Shown piece after piece: positions 8,912 through 16,692 of a DNA stretch of 64,000 nt. The notes below the pieces were generated by a model, which ran no database searches, had not been told where the DNA came from, and was given only the letters and a program-made list of their open reading frames with translations. Source of the DNA: an uncultured Pontibacter sp. (GTDB lineage: Bacteria > Bacteroidota > Bacteroidia > Cytophagales > Hymenobacteraceae); assembly GCF_947495565.1 (NCBI RefSeq), contig NZ_CANLZM010000015.1, positions 58,532 to 122,531 on the forward strand, read 5' to 3'. Positions within the stretch are counted from its first letter, which is position 1. Each line of letters starts with the position of its first letter. The position numbers and the translations under genes are program-made.

Positions 8912-9122
8912 GTGTTATTTAGAATAAGTTTAAATAAAATTAAAGTGTAGGCTTCACAATCCTCTCAGGGGCAAGTATGGGAGGAGAGGTTAGAAGCTGC
9001 TCAGCAACTTTAACAAATCTAGATTTGTATAGATATAAAGGACCTCAGTATATTTAAGGTGAATTTTTGGACTACTTTGCCCTGCCTGTACTGTGGCATT
9101 TTACCAATTTATACTTTAAAAC

Positions 9123-10784
9123 ATGAGCAAGATGGAGCATGGTGAAGAAAAGAGCAGCGTCCGGAACTCTGCATTCCAGATAAAGCTGCCGCTGTTTATA
9201 AGCCTGGCGCTGGTAGTGGGCCTGCTGCTGGGTGCTACAATGTTCTCTCCCTCCACCACAAATCCGCAGGGCACTGCCAAAAGCTATCTTAAATTCCGTG
9301 ACGTGCTGAGTTACATTGACCGCGACTATGTAGATACTGTGGATGTAGAGGAGCTGACTGACTTTGCCATCACTAAGATGCTGGAGAAACTGGACCCGCA
9401 CACGGCTTACATTCCGGCTGACGAGCTAGCCATGGCGCGATCTTACCTGGAAGGTGATTTTGAGGGGATCGGAGTAGAATTTAATATCTTTAAAGATACT
9501 ATTTATGTAATTACGCCGCTGAGCGGAGGCCCATCAGAGGCAGCGGGCATACAAGCCGGCGATAAAATCATAAAAGTAGACGGTGAGACAGTAGCCGGTA
9601 TCGGCATCAACAACGAAGGTGTTTTTAAGCGCCTGCGCGGGCCAAAAGGCAGCAAGGTGAACCTCTCCATCCAACGGAACGCCATCAAAAAGCAACTTAG
9701 CTTTACCATTGAGCGCAGCAAAATACCGACAAACTCTGTGGATGTGAGCTACATGGTGGATGATAAAACCGGTTACATTAAGGTTAGCCGCTTTTCGGCC
9801 AACACCTACGAAGAGTTCATGGCAGCGCTCAACAGCTTAAAAAGTAAAGGCATGGAGCAGTTGTTACTCGATTTGCGCGGCAACCCCGGCGGTTATATGG
9901 ACCATGCCATCCGGATGGCTGATGAGTTTATAGCCGGCGATAAGATGATTGTGTACACCGACGGCAAGGGCGACAGGTATGATTCGAAAACTTTTGCGCA
10001 AAGGGAAGGAGTGTTTGAGAAAGGGCCTCTGGTGCTGCTGCTGGACGAAGGAAGCGCTTCTGCCTCTGAGATTGTGGCCGGTGCCCTGCAAGACAACGAC
10101 CGCGCCTTAATAGTGGGCCGCCGCTCTTTCGGCAAAGGTTTGGTGCAGATGCCGATCCCGTTGAACGACGGTTCTGAGCTGCGCCTGACTATTTCGCGTT
10201 ACTACACGCCTAGCGGCCGCTCCATCCAAAAACCTTACAGCGAAGGGATGGATGATTACCAGATGGATATTCTGAACCGCTTTGAGCGAGGCGAGTACTT
10301 TCACCCGGACAGCAGCTTGTATGTAGACTCGCTAAAGTATAAAACACTAAGTGGCCGAGCTGTTTACGGCGGAGGCGGCATTATGCCCGATGTGTTTGTG
10401 CCCCGCGATACCACAGAACTGTCGGAGTACCTGAGCCAGCTGTATAACAAGAACGTAATCAGGGAATATACACTCGGCTATTACCAAAAGCACCGCAAAG
10501 AGCTGGATAAAATGCCTTACGAAAAGTTTGTCAACAGCTTTGAAGTGACTGATAGAATGCTGCAGGAGGTGGTGCAGACTGCCACAGCATCTGGCGTAAC
10601 TTATAACGAGGCGCAGTTTAAACGCTCCAGCAACCTGCTCCGGAATCATTTAAAAGCCTTTATTGCCCGAAGTGTGTATGGCAACGATGGCTTCTTCCCG
10701 GTGCTGCACCAGTCGGATGAGGAGTTTCAGCAGGGGCTGAAGTATTTTAGGAAGGCGCAAAGTATGGCAGCAGGAGGTATGTAG
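9123..10784 (+). CDS. S41 family C-terminal processing peptidase
   Basis: A serine protease of the CtpA/Prc (tail-specific protease) family, 553 aa. There is one N-terminal membrane segment (about 19-41, LFISLALVVGLLLG) placing the rest in the periplasm, an S41 N-terminal helical part, a PDZ domain (about 105-185, GGPSEAAGIQAGDKIIKVDG), and the catalytic domain with LLLDLRGNPGGYMD, the nucleophile region GSASASEIVAGALQ (about 311-325) and the Lys motif RRSFGKGLVQMP. The Ser-Lys dyad is intact. A C-terminal helical extension of about 130 residues is usual for Bacteroidota members. Likely degrades or trims periplasmic proteins. Transcribed alone. Confidence 0.95.
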   Translation: MSKMEHGEEKSSVRNSAFQIKLPLFISLALVVGLLLGATMFSPSTTNPQGTAKSYLKFRDVLSYIDRDYVDTVDVEELTDFAITKMLEKLDPHTAYIPADELAMARSYLEGDFEGIGVEFNIFKDTIYVITPLSGGPSEAAGIQAGDKIIKVDGETVAGIGINNEGVFKRLRGPKGSKVNLSIQRNAIKKQLSFTIERSKIPTNSVDVSYMVDDKTGYIKVSRFSANTYEEFMAALNSLKSKGMEQLLLDLRGNPGGYMDHAIRMADEFIAGDKMIVYTDGKGDRYDSKTFAQREGVFEKGPLVLLLDEGSASASEIVAGALQDNDRALIVGRRSFGKGLVQMPIPLNDGSELRLTISRYYTPSGRSIQKPYSEGMDDYQMDILNRFERGEYFHPDSSLYVDSLKYKTLSGRAVYGGGGIMPDVFVPRDTTELSEYLSQLYNKNVIREYTLGYYQKHRKELDKMPYEKFVNSFEVTDRMLQEVVQTATASGVTYNEAQFKRSSNLLRNHLKAFIARSVYGNDGFFPVLHQSDEEFQQGLKYFRKAQSMAAGGM

Positions 10785-10960
10785 CTTTTACGTATTTCTG
10801 AATTTAGATCACGTATGAAGACTATACTTTACCAGGGATAAGAACGAGTGGAGAATGTTTTAACGTTTTCTATCTTTTAGTTTTATTTGGTAGATCATAC
10901 TACGAAGTATAAACTCAATCCTCTGTACAAAACCTAACGACACCTTAAAACTAATCATAC

Positions 10961-12166
10961 ATGGCATTTTACTATAAACTTGGGGAGATCCCGCACAAAC
11001 GCCACACGCAGTTCCGGCAACCTGACGGCAGCCTGTATGCGGAGCAGCTGGTGGGCACGCTGGGCTTCAGTGGCGTTTCGTCGTTGCTGTACCATATTAA
11101 CCCGCCCACGCAGATCAGCCGCATCGGCGACCCTAAACCTTTTGCGCCTAAAAGGGCAGAAGGCGTAAAGCTGGCGCCGCAGCACCTGCGCACCGTAGAG
11201 GTAAACGCTACCGGCCCCGACTACCTGAGCGCCCGTAAAACCATGCTGTTTAACAATGATGTGGCCATCAGCCTCTGCAACCCTTCGGAGCATGAAATGG
11301 ACTACTACTATAAAAACGGCCAGGCCGACGAGGTAGTGTTTGTGCACGACGGCACCGGCGACCTGCTTACCCAAATGGGGCGCATCCCCTTTGGCCCCGG
11401 CGACTACCTGGTTATTCCGCGCACCGTTATTCATAAATTCCGTTTCGATAAAGGCGAGAACCAGGTAAGGCTGCTGGTCATTGAGTCTTTCAGCCCGATA
11501 GAAACGCCCCGCCGTTACCGCAACCACTTTGGCCAGTTATTGGAGCACTCGCCGTTCTGTGAGCGCGATATGCGTCCGCCGGTAGAGCTTATCACTGAGA
11601 ATACAGATGGCGAGCACCTGGTGCAGGTAAAAAAGGAGGGAGAGTTGCACCAGTTCTACTACAACTTCAGCCCGCTTGATGCCGTGGGTTGGGATGGCTA
11701 TTTTTATCCGTACGCTTTCAATATCAAGGATTTTGAGCCGATTACCGGCCGCATACATCAGCCGCCTCCCGTGCACCAGACTTTTGAGGCGCACAATTTC
11801 GTGATCTGCTCATTTGTGCCGCGCCTCTTCGATTACCACCCGCTGTCTATACCTGCGCCCTACAACCACTCCAACGTAGACTCCGACGAGGTGCTATACT
11901 ATGTGGAAGGCAACTTTATGAGCCGCAAAGGCGTGGACCGTGGTTCGTTTACCATCCACCCGGGCGGCATTCCGCACGGGCCGCACCCAGGCACCGTGGA
12001 GGCAAGTATAGGCAAGAAGGAAACAGAAGAATACGCCGTGATGATCGACACGTTTAAACCCTTGCACCTAACAGTAGAGGCCCTGCCGTACCTGGACGAG
12101 AAGTATCCGATGAGCTGGAACGAACACGGTGACGGGAAAGTGCGCAAAGGCGATATGTTTGACTAA
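10961..12166 (+). CDS. hmgA: Homogentisate 1,2-dioxygenase
   Basis: Opens the aromatic ring of homogentisate to maleylacetoacetate in tyrosine and phenylalanine breakdown; a cytoplasmic non-heme iron(II) enzyme of 401 aa. The cupin-type family signature is clear: GPGDYLVIPRTVIHKFRF near 147, PPVHQTFEAHNFVICSF near 270, and HSNVDSDEVLYYVEG with the iron ligands His303 and Glu309. The third ligand by spacing to the human enzyme is His339 in HPGGIPHGPHPG. The next pathway enzymes (fumarylacetoacetase, 4-hydroxyphenylpyruvate dioxygenase) are not adjacent, and a strong terminator closes the transcript, so it appears monocistronic. Confidence 0.97.
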   Translation: MAFYYKLGEIPHKRHTQFRQPDGSLYAEQLVGTLGFSGVSSLLYHINPPTQISRIGDPKPFAPKRAEGVKLAPQHLRTVEVNATGPDYLSARKTMLFNNDVAISLCNPSEHEMDYYYKNGQADEVVFVHDGTGDLLTQMGRIPFGPGDYLVIPRTVIHKFRFDKGENQVRLLVIESFSPIETPRRYRNHFGQLLEHSPFCERDMRPPVELITENTDGEHLVQVKKEGELHQFYYNFSPLDAVGWDGYFYPYAFNIKDFEPITGRIHQPPPVHQTFEAHNFVICSFVPRLFDYHPLSIPAPYNHSNVDSDEVLYYVEGNFMSRKGVDRGSFTIHPGGIPHGPHPGTVEASIGKKETEEYAVMIDTFKPLHLTVEALPYLDEKYPMSWNEHGDGKVRKGDMFD

Positions 12167-12186
12167 ACTGCTTCTAGTTTTGTAAC

Positions 12187-12240
12187 TTGCGGCGTGAAAG
12201 GCAGAAACTAAGGTTCTGCCTTTCACGCCGCAACTGTTTT
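12187..12240 (+). terminator. Rho-independent terminator after hmgA
   Basis: A perfect 20-bp inverted repeat (12187-12206 and 12214-12233, core GGCGTGAAAGGCAGAA) with a 7-base loop, then CTGTTTT. Confidence 0.9.
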
Positions 12241-12257
12241 CACCCTTATACTTTACA

Positions 12258-12785
12258 TTGATGAAAAGAATGATGATGGCTGTGCTGCTGTTTGCCATAA
12301 TAGCCACTGCCTGTGAGAAGATTGATGACCTGCTTACTTTTTACATTAACGAGGAGGAGACTTTCACCATTGAATCGGGGTTTCCGCTAGGCGCACTGAT
12401 ACCTGCTACGCCGTTTACCGTTACCACTAACTCAGAAGAGACGTTTAAGAACAATAAAACCCGTGCGAAACTGGTAAAGGACGTTACCCTGAACAGGCTG
12501 GAGCTAACAATCAAAAAACCAGAAGGGCAGAACTTCGATTTTCTAAAGCGGATCGAGCTATACATTTCCAGCGAAGACCAGCCGGAGGTAAGAATAGCCT
12601 ACCTCGATGAGGTGCCCACAGGCAGCAGTGTGCTGAAGCTGAAATCGACGAACGCTAAACTTGACGAGTACATTAAAAGCAACAACTATACTATCCGCAC
12701 GCAAGCCGAGATATCAAAGCCTATAACGGAAGACATTACCATTAAAGCCGATATGCGATTTAAAGTAACCGCAGATCCTTTATAA
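12258..12785 (+). CDS. Hypothetical lipoprotein, beta-rich
   Basis: A 175-aa protein with a short signal peptide (MMKRMMMAVLLFAIIA) and lipobox IATAC at about residue 19, so it is probably membrane-anchored. Two ATGs open the frame (12258 and 12261). The mature part alternates short beta-like stretches (TFTIESGFPLGALIP, LVKDVTLNRLELTIKK, IELYISSED) and ends in TIKADMRFKVTADPL. No named family was recognised. Its stop is followed within two bases by the start region of the GroES-like gene, so the two are co-transcribed, but the functional link is unknown. Confidence 0.8.
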   Translation: MMKRMMMAVLLFAIIATACEKIDDLLTFYINEEETFTIESGFPLGALIPATPFTVTTNSEETFKNNKTRAKLVKDVTLNRLELTIKKPEGQNFDFLKRIELYISSEDQPEVRIAYLDEVPTGSSVLKLKSTNAKLDEYIKSNNYTIRTQAEISKPITEDITIKADMRFKVTADPL

Positions 12786-12786
12786 G

Positions 12787-13179
12787 ATGTATACAATACA
12801 AATGAGAATTTCAGAACATAATAAATTAGAGAAGATAATTATCGTAGGCGACCGCGTGCTGATAAAGCCGAAAACCGCCAGCGACCAAACCAAGAGCGGC
12901 TTATACTTGCCTCCGGGGGTGCAGGCAAAGGAGAAGGTGCAAGAAGGTTACATCATGCGTGTTGGACCTGGTTACCCTATCCCCGCTGACTTTGGCTTTG
13001 ACGAAGAAACATGGGGGCAGGAGGAAGAAGAGGTGCGCTACATTCCGCTTCAGGCCAAGGAGGGCGATCTGGCTATTTACCTGCAGCGCGATGCCATCGA
13101 GATTAACTACCTCGGCGAGAAATACTTTATCGTGCCACAATCGGCAGTGCTCATGCTGGTGCGTGAAGAAGATTTATAA
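12787..13179 (+). CDS. GroES-like co-chaperone family protein
   Basis: A Cpn10-fold protein of 130 aa (125 if the in-frame ATG at 12802, giving MRISEHNKLEKI, is used). GDRVLIKPKTASDQTKSGLYLPP near 20-45 and YIMRVGPGYPIP near 57-68 are the GroES mobile-loop and barrel segments. It is about 35 residues longer than classical GroES, with an acidic insert (EETWGQEEEE) and the ending KYFIVPQSAVLML. No groEL lies in the window, so this is the stand-alone GroES-like paralogue found in many Bacteroidota rather than the groESL partner. It follows the lipoprotein gene closely. Confidence 0.85.
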   Translation: MYTIQMRISEHNKLEKIIIVGDRVLIKPKTASDQTKSGLYLPPGVQAKEKVQEGYIMRVGPGYPIPADFGFDEETWGQEEEEVRYIPLQAKEGDLAIYLQRDAIEINYLGEKYFIVPQSAVLMLVREEDL

Positions 13180-13220
13180 ACAAGTACCCGCCGAAAGAGG
13201 GAGGTTTATACTTTAACAGG

Positions 13221-13260
13221 AAGCGCCTTGGCTGTATGCAGCCAAGGCGCTTTGCTTTTA
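13221..13260. terminator. Bidirectional terminator between convergent genes
   Basis: A perfect 14-bp inverted repeat (AAGCGCCTTGGCTG / CAGCCAAGGCGCTT, 13221-13234 and 13239-13252) with a 4-base loop followed by TGCTTTTA. It separates the GroES-like gene from the minus-strand lipoprotein. Confidence 0.88.
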
Positions 13261-13267
13261 TACTTGG

Positions 13268-13816
13268 TTACTCTAACGGCTTTGTCAGGTCAAAATCAGC
13301 TTGGAAGCGAAGTTGGTTGTCGCGCTTTAAAATGTAGCTGAACGTACGGCCGTCGGGGCTGATGGCAAGTATCCACTCATTGGTAGCGGCGGCCGGCAGG
13401 AGCTGGGCTGTATAGGCATCTGCCGGAAAGCGTTGCTCCAGTTCATTGGCAGAAGTAAGGGCCAAGCCGCCATATAGGGTGATCTCGTCCGGGGTGCCAT
13501 CCTCATGGCGGTGGTCGTGCTTCAGTTGCAGGCCTTCCGGTGTTTTACTGATCACCCAGGTCCTGGATTTATCCTCGCCAACTGCAAACGGAATATGGAT
13601 GGTGCTATCAGAACACGTTTGCACGGTCATCAGAAGCGGCGCACCCGCAAAAGGGTCTTTGCCATCCGCCGGGAAAACCACTTTTCCGCTGAATGACTGT
13701 CCGCACAGGCTGCTCATACTTTTATAGAACGATTGCTGCGGGTTGCCAAGTTGATACTGCGGCTTAACGCAGGCTGCCAGCCATAGCAGACAGATAAAAG
13801 TCATCAGTTGCTTCAT
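13268..13816 (-). CDS. Conserved secreted lipoprotein of unknown function
   Basis: A 182-aa protein with a signal peptide and lipobox LAAC at residue 16. Its core has recognisable blocks: CGQSFSGKVVFPADGKDPFAG, IHIPFAVGEDKSRTWV and LKHDHRHEDGTPDEITLYGG. I recall very similar unnamed proteins in Proteobacteria with the same HDHRHEDG and PADGKDPFAG blocks, so it is a widely shared envelope family with no assigned activity. The His/Asp-rich HDHRHED stretch could bind a metal, which is only a suggestion. Transcribed alone, convergent with the GroES-like gene. Confidence 0.85.
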   Translation of the reverse strand: MKQLMTFICLLWLAACVKPQYQLGNPQQSFYKSMSSLCGQSFSGKVVFPADGKDPFAGAPLLMTVQTCSDSTIHIPFAVGEDKSRTWVISKTPEGLQLKHDHRHEDGTPDEITLYGGLALTSANELEQRFPADAYTAQLLPAAATNEWILAISPDGRTFSYILKRDNQLRFQADFDLTKPLE

Positions 13817-14117
13817 GGGAGCAAAATAGAGAATAAATCTGGGGAAGGCTATATTTATACGTTAGCATATGCCGCAGTTGGTTAAATTTGCTGTCGCTTA
13901 GCGGGTTAGCAAGTATAAAGTAATGCAGTGGCCAGCTCAAGAACAAAGACAGACACAGCAAAGCAGCGGGAGCATCAGTTGGTTTTCCGAGTTCTATACT
14001 TAGAACTATACTTCGTCAAAATATAAATTTGTTTTAAAGCAACCTCTGCCATTGCTTTAGCATCTGATTAGATGAAGACTTCTAAGCGAACCAATGTCTG
14101 TCATACATCATCAATCT
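13817..14117. other. Intergenic region between divergent genes
   Basis: About 300 bp between the minus-strand lipoprotein and the DUF5916 gene, so it must hold both promoters. It contains three AAGTATA/TATACTT copies (about 13910, 13993 and 14007) and no convincing full TTG/TAnnTTTG pair. The short ORF on the minus strand here looks like chance. Confidence 0.5.
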
Positions 14118-16625
14118 ATGAATCTAAAATTACTGCTGCCTCTTGTCTTATGTATGCTTTACTTTAACTGTCGTGCCCAGGAGCAGAAGCAGGAGCAGAA
14201 GAAGTATAATTACCCTCAAAAAAACTTGCAGGCGCTTCGCGTGGACCAGGCGCTGAAGATAGACGGTGTACTTGATGAGCCCATGTGGCAGCGGGCGGAA
14301 ATTGCCACGCAGTTCATTAAAAACAGGCCTAACCCGGGGCCTCTCGAAAAACACCCCACCGAGGTGCGCATCCTTTATGATGATGCCGCCATTTACATAG
14401 GAGCCATTATGCATGATGTGTCGCAGGATTCCATTTTTAGGGAGCTGGGCCGCCGAGATGACCTGGGTAACACAGACTTTTTCGGCATTTTTCTGGATAC
14501 TTACCTGGATGAGATAAACGGTTTTGGATTTTTGGTGACTCCAGCTGGGGTGCAGCTCGATGCCCGCTACTCCTCCAACGGCGAAGACTGGAGCTGGAAC
14601 GCCGTGTGGGAGAGCAGCACCAAACTGAACGAAACAAGCTGGGTAGCCGAGTTGAAAATTCCGTACTCCGCCATCCGGTTTAGCAGCAAGCCTGTGCAGT
14701 TGTGGGGGCTTAACTTTATGCGCAACCGGCAATCCACGCGCGAGGCTTTCTTCTGGAATTACGTAGACCCGGCCAAAGACGGTTTCGCCAACCAATGGGG
14801 CAGGCTGGAGGGGCTGCGTAATATTGAGGCACCGCTGCGCCTGTCGTTCACACCGTATATTTCGGCTTATATGGAGCGTTATCCTGTGGCACAGGAAGAG
14901 TCCGGGCAGTCATCACACGACCATAACTTTAATTTCAGTGGGGGCATGGACGTAAAGTATGGCATCAACGACGCGTTTACGCTGGACATGACGCTGGTGC
15001 CGGATTTTAGCCAGGTGCAGTCTGATAACCGGGTGCTGAACCTCTCGCCGTTTGAGCAGCAGTTCAGCGAGAACAGGCCTTTTTTCCTGGAAGGGACAGA
15101 ACTGTTCAACAAAGGCGGCTTTTTTTACTCCCGCCGGATTGGGGGCAGGCCAGTTAACTCCGGAATTATTTACGACGATGCCTACAGCGAGTACGAGGTA
15201 GTGGAGAGCCCAAGCGAAACCAAGATGATCAACGGCACCAAAATTTCAGGCCGAACAGAGTCTGGCTTGGGCATCGGTATTTTTAATGCGGTGGTAGGCG
15301 AGCAGTACGCCGAACTGGAAGACAAGGAAGGAAACCGGCTAAAGCTGAAAACGCAGCCACTCACCAACTACAACATCGCCGTTTTCGATCAGTCGCTTAA
15401 AAACAACTCCTATGTAACACTGGTAAACACTAACGTGATGCGGCAGGGCTCCACCTACGATGCTAACCTGACCGGCCTTCTCTTCAGGATAGCTAACAAA
15501 GGAAACAAGTATGCCATTGATGGAAAGGGTGCCCTGAGTCAGCAGTTTCGCTCCGGAGAGACAGACCGAGGCTACATGTACCGGCTGGGTATGGGCAAAG
15601 TAAGCGGCAATTTCCAGTTCAGTGCGGCTCATGTGCTGTATTCCGATAAGTATAACCCAAACGACTTGGGTATTCTGTTCACAAACAACTCATCGGCGCA
15701 GGAGGTTGATTTCTCCTACAATTTCTACGACCCTTTCTGGAAGCTGCTAAACCTGTACACTACTATTGGGGCAGTATACGAGCGGCGTTTTCAGCCTAAC
15801 AAATTTCAGAATTTTGTAATCTACGGTAACGTAAACGGCACCTTTAAAAACTTTACAAGTGCTGGCATCAACATCAACCTGGAGCCTGTTGTAACCTACG
15901 ATTTTTTTGAGCCTCGCCTGAACGGAAGGGTATATGCTTTTCCGGTAAACTATAGTGCAGGAGGTTGGGTGTCTACTGACTACCGTAAGCGGTTTGCCGT
16001 GGACCTGAACATGAGTTATCGCACATTTGATGAGCATAAGCGCCGCAACTTTAGCTATGGCATCTCGCCGCGTTTTAGGGTAAATAACCAGCTTAGCTTT
16101 AACTACAGCTTTGAGTCGGGCAACCGGTACGATGATATGGGGTTTGTGAATATTCTCCGCTACAAAAACGCTGACGGCAACGAGTGGAAAGACCCTGATG
16201 TGGTGTTTGGCTTACGCGAGGTGCATTCCGTCTACAACAGCCTATCAGGTAGCTATGTCTTTAACAACCGAATGTCGCTGGGTTTGCGGGTGTGGCACAA
16301 CTGGAGCAAAGTAAACCACAACCGCTACTTCAGGCTGCTTGATCATGGCGCTCTGGAGCCGCATCAGTACGCACCGGAAAAATCGCCGGACGTAAACTAT
16401 AACTCTTTTAACCTGGATATGGTGTACTCGTGGTGGTTTGCACCGGGCAGCGAGATAAGTATAGTTTGGAAAAATGCTTTTGAGGAGCAGGTGAACATAG
16501 TGGACCCGTACTATTTCAATAACTTCTCCCATACCCTCCGCTCACCGCAAAGCAACACTTTCTCGGTTAAAGTACTTTATTATTTAGATTACCTTACGCT
16601 GAAACGGAAGCTCGCAAAGCAGTAG
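14118..16625 (+). CDS. DUF5916 outer-membrane protein with N-terminal CBM9-like domain
   Basis: An 835-aa secreted protein. The ATG at 14118 is preferred over 14094 because it yields a compact signal peptide (MNLKLLLPLVLCMLYF). Residues about 30-220 form a family-9 carbohydrate-binding-like domain (IDGVLDEPMWQRAEIATQF, VRILYDDAAIYIGAIMHD, WVAELKIPYSAIRF), followed by the DUF5916 part, which looks like an outer-membrane barrel (FTLDMTLVPDFSQVQSDNRVLNL, then many alternating aromatic strands). CBM9-DUF5916 proteins are common in Bacteroidota and of unknown substrate; a role in handling an extracellular polymer is inferred from the CBM9-like head. It converges on the subtilisin gene across a perfect terminator. 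Confidence 0.9.
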   Translation: MNLKLLLPLVLCMLYFNCRAQEQKQEQKKYNYPQKNLQALRVDQALKIDGVLDEPMWQRAEIATQFIKNRPNPGPLEKHPTEVRILYDDAAIYIGAIMHDVSQDSIFRELGRRDDLGNTDFFGIFLDTYLDEINGFGFLVTPAGVQLDARYSSNGEDWSWNAVWESSTKLNETSWVAELKIPYSAIRFSSKPVQLWGLNFMRNRQSTREAFFWNYVDPAKDGFANQWGRLEGLRNIEAPLRLSFTPYISAYMERYPVAQEESGQSSHDHNFNFSGGMDVKYGINDAFTLDMTLVPDFSQVQSDNRVLNLSPFEQQFSENRPFFLEGTELFNKGGFFYSRRIGGRPVNSGIIYDDAYSEYEVVESPSETKMINGTKISGRTESGLGIGIFNAVVGEQYAELEDKEGNRLKLKTQPLTNYNIAVFDQSLKNNSYVTLVNTNVMRQGSTYDANLTGLLFRIANKGNKYAIDGKGALSQQFRSGETDRGYMYRLGMGKVSGNFQFSAAHVLYSDKYNPNDLGILFTNNSSAQEVDFSYNFYDPFWKLLNLYTTIGAVYERRFQPNKFQNFVIYGNVNGTFKNFTSAGININLEPVVTYDFFEPRLNGRVYAFPVNYSAGGWVSTDYRKRFAVDLNMSYRTFDEHKRRNFSYGISPRFRVNNQLSFNYSFESGNRYDDMGFVNILRYKNADGNEWKDPDVVFGLREVHSVYNSLSGSYVFNNRMSLGLRVWHNWSKVNHNRYFRLLDHGALEPHQYAPEKSPDVNYNSFNLDMVYSWWFAPGSEISIVWKNAFEEQVNIVDPYYFNNFSHTLRSPQSNTFSVKVLYYLDYLTLKRKLAKQ

Positions 16626-16626
16626 T

Positions 16627-16682
16627 AAGTATACATAAAAAGAGCCGGCAGCAATAAGCTCCGGCTCTTTTTATGTATACTT
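16627..16682. terminator. Bidirectional terminator with AAGTATA at both stem ends
   Basis: A perfect 22-bp inverted repeat (16627-16648 and 16661-16682). The GC core AGAGCCGG is flanked by AAAAA/TTTTT, so it can stop transcripts from either side. The outermost bases of the stem are AAGTATA and TATACTT. Confidence 0.92.
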
Positions 16683-16692
16683 CTAGTTCAGG

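Noticed and set aside
10955-11527. Minus-strand 190-aa ORF opposite hmgA
   Set aside because: Overlaps the complete, motif-rich homogentisate dioxygenase gene and has no recognisable family.
14148-14795. Minus-strand 215-aa ORF opposite the DUF5916 gene
   Set aside because: Shadow frame of a well-supported gene; low-complexity and no start context.
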